Notes: generated by a model not told the origin, from the letters alone. Numbered from the stretch's first letter, positions 35,059 through 46,566 are shown. The stretch is 64,000 nucleotides of DNA from Hymenobacter roseosalivarius DSM 11622 (GCF_900176135.1 NZ_FWWW01000098.1:1-64000), one strand, 5' to 3'. Numbers and translations: made by a program.

Positions 35059-35592
35059 ATGTATAAGTCTTTTTTGCTAATAGCCAGCCTAGTAGTGGTC
35101 GCTTGCCAGTCCTCGCCTACTTCCGACGGCAAAATCGCTGCTTCAACCCCGGATGCTACCCAGAAAATGCCCCCCAGCGGCGCGGGGGCCGAGGGCAAAA
35201 CGTACGGGGCACCTATCACGGCTGCTAATGCCGTGCCCGTGGCGCAGCTCAATCAAGTGCTGGGTACGAAGGACTCGGCGCAGGTGAAGCTGGTAGGTAA
35301 GGCTACTGAGGTGTGTCAGGCGAAGGGCTGCTGGATGACCATAGCTACTGCCGACGGCCAGCAAATGCGCGTCCGCTTTAAAGACTATGGGTTTTTTATT
35401 CCAAAAGATATCAGCGGCAAAACGGTCGTCATCAATGGTTGGGCCCACCGCGAAACCGTTCCCATCAGCGATTTGCGCCACTACGCCACCGACGCCGGCA
35501 AATCAGAAAAGGAAGTAGCCGCTATTACCAAGCCCGAGCAACAGCTTACTTTTGAGGCCGATGGCGTATTGGTTATGGAAAAAAGCCTTTAG
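35059..35592 (+). CDS. DUF4920 lipoprotein
   Basis: The 177-residue protein has a lipobox (LVVVAC, Cys16) followed by the DUF4920 domain, with 'GKATEVCQAKGCWMTI' (a Cys-x4-Cys pair) and 'RVRFKDYGFFIPKDISGKTV'. The C-terminus contains a conserved 'ISDLRHYATDAGK' segment. Lipid anchoring to the outer membrane is likely. The conserved Cys pair suggests metal or thiol chemistry, which is inference. The terminator at 35608-35653 follows. Confidence 0.82.
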   Translation: MYKSFLLIASLVVVACQSSPTSDGKIAASTPDATQKMPPSGAGAEGKTYGAPITAANAVPVAQLNQVLGTKDSAQVKLVGKATEVCQAKGCWMTIATADGQQMRVRFKDYGFFIPKDISGKTVVINGWAHRETVPISDLRHYATDAGKSEKEVAAITKPEQQLTFEADGVLVMEKSL

Positions 35593-35607
35593 TTTTTTGA
35601 AGTAAAG

Positions 35608-35653
35608 ACAAAGAGGCCCCAAGTCGTATGGTTACGACTTGGGGCCTCTTTTT
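35608..35653 (+). terminator. Rho-independent terminator after the DUF4920 gene
   Basis: AAAGAGGCCCCAAGTCGT pairs with ACGACTTGGGGCCTCTTTTT around a short loop, a stem of about 17 bp. It is not built from the GCCCCCC motif. Confidence 0.92.
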
Positions 35654-35691
35654 GCGTTCAATTGCTGACCTCTATAGGAGCCAAACGGTAG

Positions 35692-37917
<2,226 letters not shown>

Positions 37918-37945
37918 CGCTTGCGCTGACCTACCCAGCCGGCTC

Positions 37946-38038
37946 CCGGGCCGCCTTGTACTACTGTGGGTCGCATCGGCCTTCCACCCGGGGCCGGGAC
38001 CTTCCCACCCTGAGCCACAGTAGTACAAGGCGGCCCGG
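37946..38038. repeat. Perfect 24-bp inverted repeat downstream of ligA
   Basis: Arms CCGGGCCGCCTTGTACTACT (continuing GTGG) and its exact complement flank a 45-bp spacer. The arms are too long for an ordinary terminator and there is no T tract. It resembles a REP/MITE-type palindrome. No other copy was seen in the window. Confidence 0.75.
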
Positions 38039-38091
38039 TCGAGCTGGAGTGAGCCACTGGCCACTTTCTCTTTCCTTTTTGACTTCTTATT

Positions 38092-38502
38092 ATGAAAATT
38101 CTTTCCCGGGTCTTTGGCCTACTTTACGCTATTGTCATCCTAGTCCCATGTGCTTCGGCCCAAAAAGCCCCCCAGCAGGTTTCTAAACCAGTATCAGGAG
38201 CAGTGGATGCGGCTACCGCAGCCAAGCTTATCAAGCAGCCCAATGTTGTGATTTTGGATGTTCGCACCCCCGCTGAGTACGCTACTGGCCATGTACGGGG
38301 CGCTAAAAACCTTGATTTTCGGGCCCCTAATTTTGCTCAGCAAATAGCCCATCTTGACCCCATCAAGACGTATCTGCTGTACTGCGCCTCGGGCAACCGG
38401 AGCGGTCAGGCCACCAAGCTAATGCAGACAGAAGGTTTTCCTAAAGTGGTGGATGCAGGCGCGTTTAAGACCTTGCAGGCAGGGGGCTTGAAAATCGAAT
38501 AA
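38092..38502 (+). CDS. Secreted rhodanese-like sulfurtransferase
   Basis: The 136-residue protein has a signal peptide (MKILSRVFGLLYAIVILV, cleaved near CASA-Q) and one rhodanese domain: 'VVILDVRTPAEYATGHV' and the active-site loop 'YCASGNRSG' with Cys near residue 102. It would act in the periplasm on thiosulfate or as a thiol carrier. A GCCCCCCAG motif copy encodes KAPQ at the start of the mature chain, the same peptide that a motif copy encodes in IcmF. Confidence 0.88.
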   Translation: MKILSRVFGLLYAIVILVPCASAQKAPQQVSKPVSGAVDAATAAKLIKQPNVVILDVRTPAEYATGHVRGAKNLDFRAPNFAQQIAHLDPIKTYLLYCASGNRSGQATKLMQTEGFPKVVDAGAFKTLQAGGLKIE

Positions 38503-38587
38503 CCTTGCTTTGAGGTAGTAACAAAAATTTCAGGGATGACTGTCAGACAACCGCGAAACCTCCAGCGCTTAATTTCTTAAAAAACTC

Positions 38588-39981
38588 CTAGTGCACTCCA
38601 GGGGCTTTTTTCTTGAAATTACCCTGCGTAATATTTTCCAGATCGGCCGCTGTAAGCACACCTACATAAAAAGGATAACTGTGCGTAGCCACGCTGCCCT
38701 GGCCATCATTGGCAGTCACCAGCAATCGATAAGCGCCTTTTTTGACAGGCGCTTTTACTAGGGCTCGCGAACCCTGGGCCTGTATAATAGCAGCTGGCAA
38801 AGCTTCGCGCGCCGTACGATGCTGGGGGAGGATAAAATTTTCGTTGACGTCGGGCACAACTTCCCACTGTATAGCCAGCGAGTCGCCTTCGGGGTCGGAG
38901 GCCACCACGGTCGCCTCATATGTGCCGCCCGGCCGTAGGAAAGTACTTCTTAGGGGCGTCTTGCCCGCCAGCCGCAATGATCTCAGGCGCGGGGCCTTGT
39001 TCGGCATCGATTTGCCCGTCCACAAATAGTGAATCATGTCCACTACAGCGGTTTTTTCGCCGCTCGGCGTGAATAAGCTAAACCACATGGATGTCTGCTC
39101 AAACCGCTGCCCCCAGTACAAGACGTAACCGCCCAGACAGTAGTCCTTGTCGCCTATCATCGTCTTTTCGTATCGGGTTCGGATGTACTCTGCCTTGGTA
39201 TCGCTGCTTTGGTCCAGCGGCGCTCGCCATTTGGTTTTAGGTGCTTCACCTACCCACCAGCCCCGCGCACCATACTCCCCCACGATGTAAGGCCCTGACC
39301 AGCCGCTCCCGACCAGGTGGGCTCGGATGCGCCCCAGCTGGCTAAACACGTTAACCGTCAGCACATCCAGATCGGGGCAGAACCGCTCCACCGCCGATAC
39401 CATATGCAGACTACTGGTCATCGTAGTCGTGACGGGATGATAAGGATCCAGTTCATGGATCATCTTTACTACATCGTTCAGAATCTGAAATGCTCGCGGG
39501 TTATTGGTATGGTTATCCAGCTCATTACCCACATTCCACATGAGTAGCGCCGGGTGGTTGCGAAACCGGAGAACTTGTCGGCGAATCTCTTCGTTCTGCA
39601 ACGCTACTGCTTTGCGGTCATAATAGTCAAAGTCCTCATACTCAGGCTTCATCCACAACCCCAGCATTACCGTCAGGCTCTGTTCATGAGCCTTATCCAT
39701 AATAGCATCCGCATAATTAGTCGTGTAGAGGCGAAGAGAATTGCCCCCCAGTTCCTTTACCCGGTCCAATTGTTGCAGTCCGGCTACTCCTTTGATAAAG
39801 TAGGGTTTGCCGCCCCGCAGAAGTTGATAACCCGTTTCCGTTTTTTTATTTGGACAGGTATTACACCTTTTGGTGCATTGGCTAAAGCATCGCTTTTTTT
39901 TGCGTTCGACTGACAATTAAAAAGTACAATACACAGGCTGCTTAGCCAAAAGATAGAGTAAAAACGGGAGGTAAATAACAT
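38588..39981 (-). pseudogene. GH2-like glycosidase lipoprotein, frameshifted at a homopolymer
   Basis: The main frame (38588-39916) encodes a TIM-barrel glycosidase with 'LMWNVGNELDNH' (general acid Glu) and 'IVGEYGARGWW' (likely nucleophile Glu), then an Ig-like domain ('YEATVVASDPEGDSL'). Its own N-terminus is implausible. Another frame from 39981 supplies a lipoprotein start (MLFTSRFYSIFW..., lipobox VLFNC) and reaches the same T7 run at 39841-39847. One extra base there restores 'VIPVQIKKTETGYQLL'. So either a base is missing, or the tract is phase-variable, or it is a read error. It is divergent from the GT2 gene, suggesting one polysaccharide function. Confidence 0.7.
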
Positions 39982-40167
39982 AGGGCAGAAAACTATCGTA
40001 AGGGCACGCCGGAGAGCATTGAATAAATAAAAGTAAAAAATTGGCGAGTAATAATTCAATTTGTATTACTTCACAATAGTACGATACGCTTAGGTTTATA
40101 CTATTAAGGTTGAGCTTAAATAATGCATGCGCTCGTAAGAATACCTTTACCAAAGAGTTAATTTTCA

Positions 40168-42672
40168 ATGAGCCTAGATACTGCCCGTTCGGATCCTAAA
40201 CCTGCCAAGGCGACTATGCCAAAGCCTAGGCCTGCTCCAGTTGAACACAAAGTTAACTACGGCTTTGAGGAAGGGGTGCGGCAAATGCGCCTTTTAGTTT
40301 TGGTGGGCGTGATCCTGACAGGTCATTTCCTGTGGTGGTTCGCTGACTCCGATCATATTGGCTACCCACTGCTGTTCTGGCTGCTAACCGTTTCCTTAGG
40401 CTTCAAGCTGCTGCGCATGCTGCACGAGTGGTACCACTACGTGCAGGTAAGCAAGCCGGTTCTGCCAGCTGGCATGAGTCGCCAGTACACCGTTGATGTT
40501 CTCACTACGGCGTGTCCCGGCGAGCCGCTGGATATGATTGAGCGTACGCTGCGGGCCATGCGAGCTATCCGCTACCCCCACACCAGCTACCTCTGCGATG
40601 AGGGCAACGACCCCTATTTGCGCGACCTCTGCCAGGACTTGGGCATTGTGCACGTTACCCGAACGAAAAAAATCAACGCCAAAGCCGGCAATATCAATAA
40701 CGCGCTCCGCCAGGCCAAGGGGGAGCTGTGCGTCGTGCTCGACCCCGACCACGAGCCCACGCCTGACTTTCTGGATAAAGTGGTGGCCTACTTTGCCGAC
40801 CCCACGGTGGGCTATGTGCAGGTAGTGCAGGCCTATGGCAACCAGCAGGAAAGCCTGATTGCCCGCGGCGCGGCCGAGCAGACTTATCACTTTTATGGCC
40901 CGCTGATGATGGGCATGAACGCCTACAACACGGCCCAGGCCATTGGGGCCAACTGCACGTTTCGGCGGGCGGCCCTGGACAGCATCGGCGGCCACGCGGC
41001 CGGCCTGACGGAGGATATGCATACGGCCATGCGCCTGCACGCGCAGGGCTGGAAGTCGGTATACGCGCCCGTGATTGTGAGCCGCGGGTTGGTGCCGGCC
41101 TCCCTGGCTGCCTACTACGCCCAGCAGCTGAAGTGGGCCCGAGGCAGCTTTGAGCTGCTTTTCCGGGTTTATCCGACGCTCTTCTCCCGCTTTACCTGGC
41201 GGCAGCGCCTGCACTACCTCACCCTGCCCCTGTATTTCTTCTCTGGCGTTGTGGCCCTTATTGATCTGCTGGTTCCTATTCTGGCTCTGTCACTTGCCGA
41301 GTTTCCCTGGCATTTGTCGCTCCCGCAGTTTGTGCTGCACATGACGCCCATCGTAGCCATTTCCATGCTGATCCGCTACAATGCGCAACGGTGGCTTCGG
41401 GAACCTCATGAGGCCGGACTACATCTGACGGGGGGCTTTTTGCGCATAGGCACCTGGTGGATTTATTGCCTGGGCCTGATTTATACGCTACTCCGGATAC
41501 GCGTACCATACATCCCTACCCCCAAAGATGGCCACGCCGGTAATGAGTGGCTGCTGAGCCTTCCCAACCTGCTGATGGCAGTTGTATGCGTAGCGGCTGC
41601 CCGCTATGGGCATTACCTTATGCAAACGCCTTATGCCTTGCTAATGATGGCGTTGGCCATGAGTAACGCCGCCATTCTGGGAGTTTCGGTGCTCATGGCG
41701 CAGCATAATCTCCTGAAGGGTATGATGCGCTTTGCGAACACATTTAGTCCCGTTCGTTGGCTGGTGACTAAAAGCGAACAGCTACTTACTGGGCAGAATA
41801 ATGAGCTTTTTCCCCGCTTACGAACAGCCGCCGTCTACTTTGCCTTCTTCCTGTTTACGGCCCACACCTTCATCAGCCTGGGAGTAAACTTTTGGCTGGA
41901 TCGTACTGCTCCTTCCCCCGACCTTATCTGGACGCGTACGGGTGTGGGCAAAGTACGGATGGGTTATGCCGCTACTTCCTCAGCAACCATGTGGCTAGCT
42001 TCCACCTCCTTGCCCTCCCGTACCGGAGCCGATGTAGCTTCACCAATTAAGGAAATACGCCTGACCCCGGCACTAGGTCCGCAGATATCAGCAGAGGCCC
42101 TTAAGAAAGCGGATGCGCAGGGTAGTATTCCGCTACTGAGTTGGGAGGTAAAAAATGGCTCTTTCAATGACGCTGCCTGGAAGCAATCAGTTGCCGTTAT
42201 TCGGGACCATAATCAGCCCGTGATGCTTCGGCCCCTCATCAAAGCCCGTAACCCGGCGGCGTACCGTCGTACCTGGCAACGCCTGGTAACCCGCTTTAGA
42301 GCCTCCGGCGACACCAGTGCCGTCTGGGTCTGGACGCCTCCTGCGCCCGACTCCGTTGCCGCGTATTTTCCCGGTGCCACTTACCTCGACTGGGTTGCCG
42401 CTGACTGTATGACCTCGGGGCCGGATGCAGCAACCAAATCTTTGCGGAAGTACCGCTCCCTGCGCTTACAGCTTGCTCAACGGGCCGAATTAAACAGCAT
42501 GCCTGTCCTGCTGCTGACGCCCTTGAAGCCGGGTCAGACCGTGCAGGCGCAGTCTCGGCGCTTAACCAGTATGTACCCGGAAATCAAAGGGCTCCTTTTC
42601 GGTTCGTTGCCTTCCAACGACAAGTCAACGGCCTTGAACCTTAGCGCCTCCGTTCCTCCGGATAAGGAATAA
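40168..42672 (+). CDS. Cellulose-synthase-like GT2 fused to a degenerate GH26-like domain
   Basis: The 834-residue protein has two N-terminal TM helices and then a processive GT2 catalytic domain. DEGND lies near 143, the metal site DPDHE near 191, the acceptor motif TEDMHTA near 281 and QQLKW (a QxxRW variant) near 319. A membrane channel of about six helices runs to residue about 595. The C-terminal 220 residues resemble GH26 beta-mannanases ('PVMLRPLIKARNPAAYRRTW', 'AVWVWTP', 'YFPGATYLDWV'), but the catalytic Glu expected in 'RPxxE' is absent (Lys/Ala here). It probably makes an exopolysaccharide with a non-catalytic binding or guiding tail. Low-GC upstream DNA separates it from the divergent GH2-like gene. 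Confidence 0.85.
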   Translation: MSLDTARSDPKPAKATMPKPRPAPVEHKVNYGFEEGVRQMRLLVLVGVILTGHFLWWFADSDHIGYPLLFWLLTVSLGFKLLRMLHEWYHYVQVSKPVLPAGMSRQYTVDVLTTACPGEPLDMIERTLRAMRAIRYPHTSYLCDEGNDPYLRDLCQDLGIVHVTRTKKINAKAGNINNALRQAKGELCVVLDPDHEPTPDFLDKVVAYFADPTVGYVQVVQAYGNQQESLIARGAAEQTYHFYGPLMMGMNAYNTAQAIGANCTFRRAALDSIGGHAAGLTEDMHTAMRLHAQGWKSVYAPVIVSRGLVPASLAAYYAQQLKWARGSFELLFRVYPTLFSRFTWRQRLHYLTLPLYFFSGVVALIDLLVPILALSLAEFPWHLSLPQFVLHMTPIVAISMLIRYNAQRWLREPHEAGLHLTGGFLRIGTWWIYCLGLIYTLLRIRVPYIPTPKDGHAGNEWLLSLPNLLMAVVCVAAARYGHYLMQTPYALLMMALAMSNAAILGVSVLMAQHNLLKGMMRFANTFSPVRWLVTKSEQLLTGQNNELFPRLRTAAVYFAFFLFTAHTFISLGVNFWLDRTAPSPDLIWTRTGVGKVRMGYAATSSATMWLASTSLPSRTGADVASPIKEIRLTPALGPQISAEALKKADAQGSIPLLSWEVKNGSFNDAAWKQSVAVIRDHNQPVMLRPLIKARNPAAYRRTWQRLVTRFRASGDTSAVWVWTPPAPDSVAAYFPGATYLDWVAADCMTSGPDAATKSLRKYRSLRLQLAQRAELNSMPVLLLTPLKPGQTVQAQSRRLTSMYPEIKGLLFGSLPSNDKSTALNLSASVPPDKE

Positions 42673-42734
42673 GCGATAATCTTTGCCTCCTTATGAGAGG
42701 CTGATTTGAAGACAACAAAGCTTCGTGTTAGACC

Positions 42735-42778
42735 ACATAAAAAGCCCCCCGGAAAGTATCCGGGGGACTTTTTTTATA
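42735..42778. terminator. Bidirectional terminator (motif-related stem)
   Basis: AAAAAGCCCCCCGGA pairs with TCCGGGGGACTTTTTTTA between the GT2 gene and the convergent deacetylase. One arm is a GCCCCCCG variant of the motif. Confidence 0.85.
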
Positions 42779-42790
42779 GGCTTCCAGCTT

Positions 42791-43699
42791 CTAGAAGCTG
42801 TTCTTCATGCTGTTATTCAGCGTACGGGGCGACCAGTAGCCGCTGGCAATAATGCGGCGAATGGTAAACAACGGATCCTGCTGGTCGCGCTTTTCGGCCA
42901 GCACGAAGGCGCCAACAAAGCCCCTTTTCTTCAACTCCGGAATAGCCTCAGGGTTCCACAGGCCAAAGGGGTAAGCGAAGTAATTAATCTTCTTGCCCGT
43001 GATTTCTTCCAGGGTCTTGGTGGGTTTTTCAATCTGCGTTACCCAATCCTCACCTTGATACTTCTTCACGTTGTGGTGGTCCCAGGTGTGCGAGCCGATT
43101 ACGTGGCCTTGGTCAGACAGCTCCTTTACCTGCGCCTTGCTCATGTAGCGGGGCCGGCCCAATGACACGGTCATGATAAAGAAAACGCCCTTGAAGCCGT
43201 ACTTGTCCAGCTCCGGCTTAGCCACCGTAAATTGGTCCAGGTCAGTATCGTCAAAGGTGAGCATGACGGGCTTGGAAGGCAGTGGGGCACCCGTAGCCAG
43301 ATAAGCGTACAGCTGATCGGGCAGGATGGTATGGTAGCCGCTATCGGCCAGCATCTTGATCTGGTCGCGAAACTGAGCCACTGGCACTATATAATCCTTC
43401 GCCCCCTTGGAGTCTTTCGGCTTCCAGTCACGCACCTGGTGATAGCAGAGAATAGGCACCTGGGGACGAGCGAGAATCTCGGCGGCGGTGGCTATTTTAG
43501 CCGCCGGAATGGTCGCTGGATCGGGTGCCGGCGCGTTTGGATTGGCTGGTACAGTGGCCGCTGGTGCAGTCGTAATACTCTCGACAGTAGCTAGTTCTTT
43601 CGACTCCGAAGCGGCAGCCGATTTGGTTTCGCAGCCAGACAGAACAAGCGTGGTAGCTAAAATGCTGGCAACAAAAAGTGGGGTACGGGTAAGCTTCAT
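42791..43699 (-). CDS. Polysaccharide deacetylase lipoprotein (PgaB/IcaB-like)
   Basis: With the start at 43699 the protein has 302 residues with lipobox LVLSGC (Cys21) and a long Ala/Pro/Thr linker. The NodB-type core shows 'PILCYHQVRDW', 'MLTFDDTDLDQ' (Asp pair), 'GSHTWDHH' (zinc His pair) and 'FAYPFGLWN'. Such enzymes de-N-acetylate exopolysaccharide or peptidoglycan at the cell surface. It lies downstream of and convergent with the GT2 gene, fitting an exopolysaccharide-processing role, although a cell-wall role is possible. The upstream extension of the frame is unlikely. Confidence 0.88.
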   Translation of the reverse strand: MKLTRTPLFVASILATTLVLSGCETKSAAASESKELATVESITTAPAATVPANPNAPAPDPATIPAAKIATAAEILARPQVPILCYHQVRDWKPKDSKGAKDYIVPVAQFRDQIKMLADSGYHTILPDQLYAYLATGAPLPSKPVMLTFDDTDLDQFTVAKPELDKYGFKGVFFIMTVSLGRPRYMSKAQVKELSDQGHVIGSHTWDHHNVKKYQGEDWVTQIEKPTKTLEEITGKKINYFAYPFGLWNPEAIPELKKRGFVGAFVLAEKRDQQDPLFTIRRIIASGYWSPRTLNNSMKNSF

Positions 43700-43824
43700 G
43701 CGGGGAGAAAGCAGGAAAAAGAGTCGATATTTTAAACGAAAGGAAAGGCCAGAATAAAGCTTTTGGCGGTAGTCGCTTACCTTCACACAACCATTCCCTT
43801 TACAAAACAACGGCTAATTCCCGC

Positions 43825-44715
43825 ATGGACCAACAAGATTCTCACCTTTCTGCCTTGCGTGGCACCGGGGTTGCTTTAATTACTCCTTTTACCTCCGCTC
43901 CCGACCATGCCGTGGATGTTGAGGCCCTGCGTCGCTTGGTCGATTTTATGGTAGATGGCGGCGTTGAATACCTGGTTATCAACGGCACAACAGCCGAGTC
44001 GCCGACCGTAACGGCCGCTGAGCGCGCTGAGATTCTGCGCGTTGTGCGCGAGCAGGCAACTGGTCGGGTGCCCCTCGTGTATGGCATTGGCGGCAACGAT
44101 ACAGCGGGTGTTGAAAACCTGCTGCGCACCATCGACCTGACCGGCGTTATGGCCATTCTCTCGGCCAGCCCCGCTTATAATAAGCCTTCCCAGGCCGGCA
44201 TCGTTGCCCATTATGAGCGCCTGGCCGATGCTTCTCCCCTGCCCATTATCCTCTACAACGTGCCCGGCCGGACCAGCTCAAACATGACGGCCGCCACGAC
44301 CCTGACCCTGGCTCAGCACCGCAATATCATTGGCATCAAAGAAGCCAGCGGCAACTTGGAGCAGTGCATGGCCATCGCGGCCGGTCGGCCCGCCGGCTTC
44401 CTGCTCATCAGTGGCGACGATATGCTGACCGTGCCTATGATTTCCTTCGGCGCGGAGGGCGTAATCAGCGTACTGGGCAATGCTTTTCCCAACCGCATGA
44501 GCCGCATGACGCGCGCCGCGCTGGGGGGCAATTTTGCCGAAGCCAGTGAGTTGTTGTTTGGGTTTTTGGGCCTGAACCCATTGATGTATGAGGAAAGTAA
44601 CCCGGTAGGCGTGAAAGCCGCCCTGGCGGCGCTAGGCATTTGCTCCGATGCAGTGCGGCTGCCGCTCGTCGCTGCTTCGGAGAGCCTGACGGAACGGGTG
44701 CGGCAATTGGTTTGA
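43825..44715 (+). CDS. dapA: 4-hydroxy-tetrahydrodipicolinate synthase
   Basis: The 296-residue TIM barrel has 'INGTTAESPTV' (substrate Thr pair), 'ILYNVPGRTSSNM' (Tyr for proton relay, Arg) and 'IGIKEASGN' (Schiff-base Lys near residue 172). It condenses pyruvate with aspartate semialdehyde in lysine and diaminopimelate synthesis. The length is normal. A motif copy (44523) lies in its C-terminal third, and terminator 44736-44772 follows. Confidence 0.94.
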   Translation: MDQQDSHLSALRGTGVALITPFTSAPDHAVDVEALRRLVDFMVDGGVEYLVINGTTAESPTVTAAERAEILRVVREQATGRVPLVYGIGGNDTAGVENLLRTIDLTGVMAILSASPAYNKPSQAGIVAHYERLADASPLPIILYNVPGRTSSNMTAATTLTLAQHRNIIGIKEASGNLEQCMAIAAGRPAGFLLISGDDMLTVPMISFGAEGVISVLGNAFPNRMSRMTRAALGGNFAEASELLFGFLGLNPLMYEESNPVGVKAALAALGICSDAVRLPLVAASESLTERVRQLV

Positions 44716-44735
44716 TGAACAACCACTATAGTAAA

Positions 44736-44772
44736 TAAAAAGCCCCCGGATAATCTCTGGGGGGCTTTTTTC
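44736..44772. terminator. Bidirectional terminator between dapA and the Fe-S protein gene
   Basis: AAAAAGCCCCCGGATAATC and CTCTGGGGGGCTTTTTT pair with one bulge. Convergent genes share it. Confidence 0.85.
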
Positions 44773-44794
44773 TTAAAATCAAGTGCAGGAGGAT

Positions 44795-45529
44795 CTACCA
44801 GCCGCTTGCCAGCACATCGGCTACATGCAGCGTTTTGATGGGCTTTTTCTCCCGCCGAATGTAGGCATCCAGGTGCATGAGGCAGCTCGTGTCGGTGCTG
44901 ACGATGTAGCGGGCACCGGTAGCTAGGGCGTTTTCAACCTTTTGCTCGGCCATAGCCACCGAAATGGCTTCAAACTTCACGGCAAACGTGCCGCCGAAGC
45001 CGCAGCAGGTTTCGCTTTCGTCCATTTCCAGGCGCTCCAGGCCCTGCACGGCATCGAGCAGTAAGCGTGGCGCGGCTTTGATGCCGCATTCTCGCAAGGC
45101 AGAGCAGGAATCGTGGTAGGTATATTGGCCGGCTAGCCTGGCGCCCGGAATGGCGGTGATGCCCAGCACATCCACCAAAAACTCCGTCATTTCAAAAATG
45201 CGCCGCTGCACTCCCTGGTAGCGGGCCTGGTCGGCGGAGCCTTCAAACAGCTCCGCATACGCGTTGCGCACCATACCCACGCACGACGCCGACGGACTCA
45301 CGATATACCGATTTTGCCCCCCAGCCGGAAAATCGTCCAGAAACTTGGTGGCCACCTCGCAGCTTTCGGCTTTGTAACCAGCGTTATAAGCGGGTTGTCC
45401 GCAGCAGGTTTGATTGGTATTGTAATGCACCTCGCAGCCTACGGCCTCCAGCACCTTCACCATATTCATGGCGGTCTGGGGGAAAAGCTGGTCTACGAAG
45501 CAGGGAATAAATAAATCGACGATGGGCAT
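44795..45529 (-). CDS. lutA: CCG-domain Fe-S oxidoreductase (LutA/YkgE-like)
   Basis: With the start at 45529 the protein has 244 residues and two CCG-type cysteine blocks: 'NQTCCGQPAYNAGY' and 'SETCCGFGGTFAV', together with 'HDSCSALRE'. These bind a cubane cluster, as in LutA of the LutABC L-lactate oxidase and in heterodisulfide-reductase-like subunits. LutB and LutC are absent here. It may instead pair with another dehydrogenase, so the gene name is provisional. Just upstream lies the HMG-CoA lyase gene in the same direction. Confidence 0.8.
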   Translation of the reverse strand: MPIVDLFIPCFVDQLFPQTAMNMVKVLEAVGCEVHYNTNQTCCGQPAYNAGYKAESCEVATKFLDDFPAGGQNRYIVSPSASCVGMVRNAYAELFEGSADQARYQGVQRRIFEMTEFLVDVLGITAIPGARLAGQYTYHDSCSALRECGIKAAPRLLLDAVQGLERLEMDESETCCGFGGTFAVKFEAISVAMAEQKVENALATGARYIVSTDTSCLMHLDAYIRREKKPIKTLHVADVLASGW

Positions 45530-45666
45530 AGCGAAGGATGAAGCGCAGATCGAAGGGAAAGCCAAACGGGCGCTTCGCTCAGTGAGCTGACAGGGCGCTG
45601 GGGGACTTTTTACAAAGCCCAACCGCCAGATGAAGCAGGCTTTGACCGCCAAACCCTCCGTTAGAG

Positions 45667-46524
45667 TTACTTTTTACCAAAACCAAAGACTTCCCCGGCG
45701 GCTGTCTGAGCAATCCGGAAGGCGTCCCGGTTAAGGCCCAAATCTACGCCAGTCTCGTCAAAGTAGGCCACCAGCTTTTCGGTGGGCATGTTGCCGGTGA
45801 GCTTGTCGGTAGCCATCGGGCAGCCACCCACGCCGCCAATGGCCCCATCGAAGCGGCGGCAGCCAGCTTGGTAGGCAGCGTCTACTTTCTCGCGCCAATA
45901 CACCGGGGCCGTGTGCAGGTGCGCGCCAAACTCTATTTGGGGGAAGGCCGGAATCAGCTCACTAAATAGGGGCGTAATGGTAGCGGGCGTGGAGGCGCCG
46001 ATGGTATCGGAAAGGGCCACGATTCGCACGCCCATATCGGCCAGCTTTTGGGTGAATTCGGCCACTACTTCCGGGCTCCAGGGGTCGCCATACGGATTGC
46101 CAAAGCCCATCGAGAGGTAAGTCACCAGCGTTTTACTAGCCTTTTCGCACACGTTCTGCATCTCGGCTAGCTCAGCCAGGGCCTCCGCGATGGTTTTGTT
46201 GGTATTACGCCGCTGAAAGGTTTCGGATACCGATAAGGGGAAGCCGATGTAGTGAATCTGAGGATGCGCGGCCGCCGTTTCGGAGCCCCGCAGGTTGGCT
46301 ACAATGGCCAGGAGCTTGGTGCGGGTGTTGCTCACATCGAGACCGGCCAGCACTGCTTCCGTATCCCGGAGCTGGGGAATGGCTTTCGCCGACACAAAAC
46401 TTCCAAAATCAAGGGTATCGAAACCGACGCGGAGCAGGGTATTGAGATAAGCGATTTTGGCGGAGGTAGAAATAAACTCTGGCAAGCCCTGCATAGCATC
46501 ACGCGGGCATTCAATAAGCTTCAT
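45667..46524 (-). CDS. mvaB: Hydroxymethylglutaryl-CoA lyase
   Basis: With the start at 46524 the 285-residue TIM barrel shows 'LIECPRDAMQGL' (N-terminal catalytic Arg/Asp), 'SMGFGNPYGDPW', 'FGAHLHTAPVYW' (metal His pair) and 'DGAIGGVGGCPMATDKLTGN' with the catalytic Cys. It splits HMG-CoA to acetoacetate and acetyl-CoA in leucine degradation, which also fits with IcmF in branched acyl-CoA use, although the two are far apart. A G9 run (46558-46566) sits about 35 bp upstream of the start. Confidence 0.9.
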   Translation of the reverse strand: MKLIECPRDAMQGLPEFISTSAKIAYLNTLLRVGFDTLDFGSFVSAKAIPQLRDTEAVLAGLDVSNTRTKLLAIVANLRGSETAAAHPQIHYIGFPLSVSETFQRRNTNKTIAEALAELAEMQNVCEKASKTLVTYLSMGFGNPYGDPWSPEVVAEFTQKLADMGVRIVALSDTIGASTPATITPLFSELIPAFPQIEFGAHLHTAPVYWREKVDAAYQAGCRRFDGAIGGVGGCPMATDKLTGNMPTEKLVAYFDETGVDLGLNRDAFRIAQTAAGEVFGFGKK

Positions 46525-46557
46525 AAAGAAAAACACAGAAGTGGGTGGGTGACCTGC

Positions 46558-46566
46558 GGGGGGGGG
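46558..46566. repeat. Homopolymer G9 tract upstream of mvaB
   Basis: Nine consecutive G lie in the leader between mvaB (start 46524) and the divergent M23 gene. Tracts of this length slip easily in replication and can vary promoter spacing or leader length. They are also a known cause of read errors. Confidence 0.6.
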
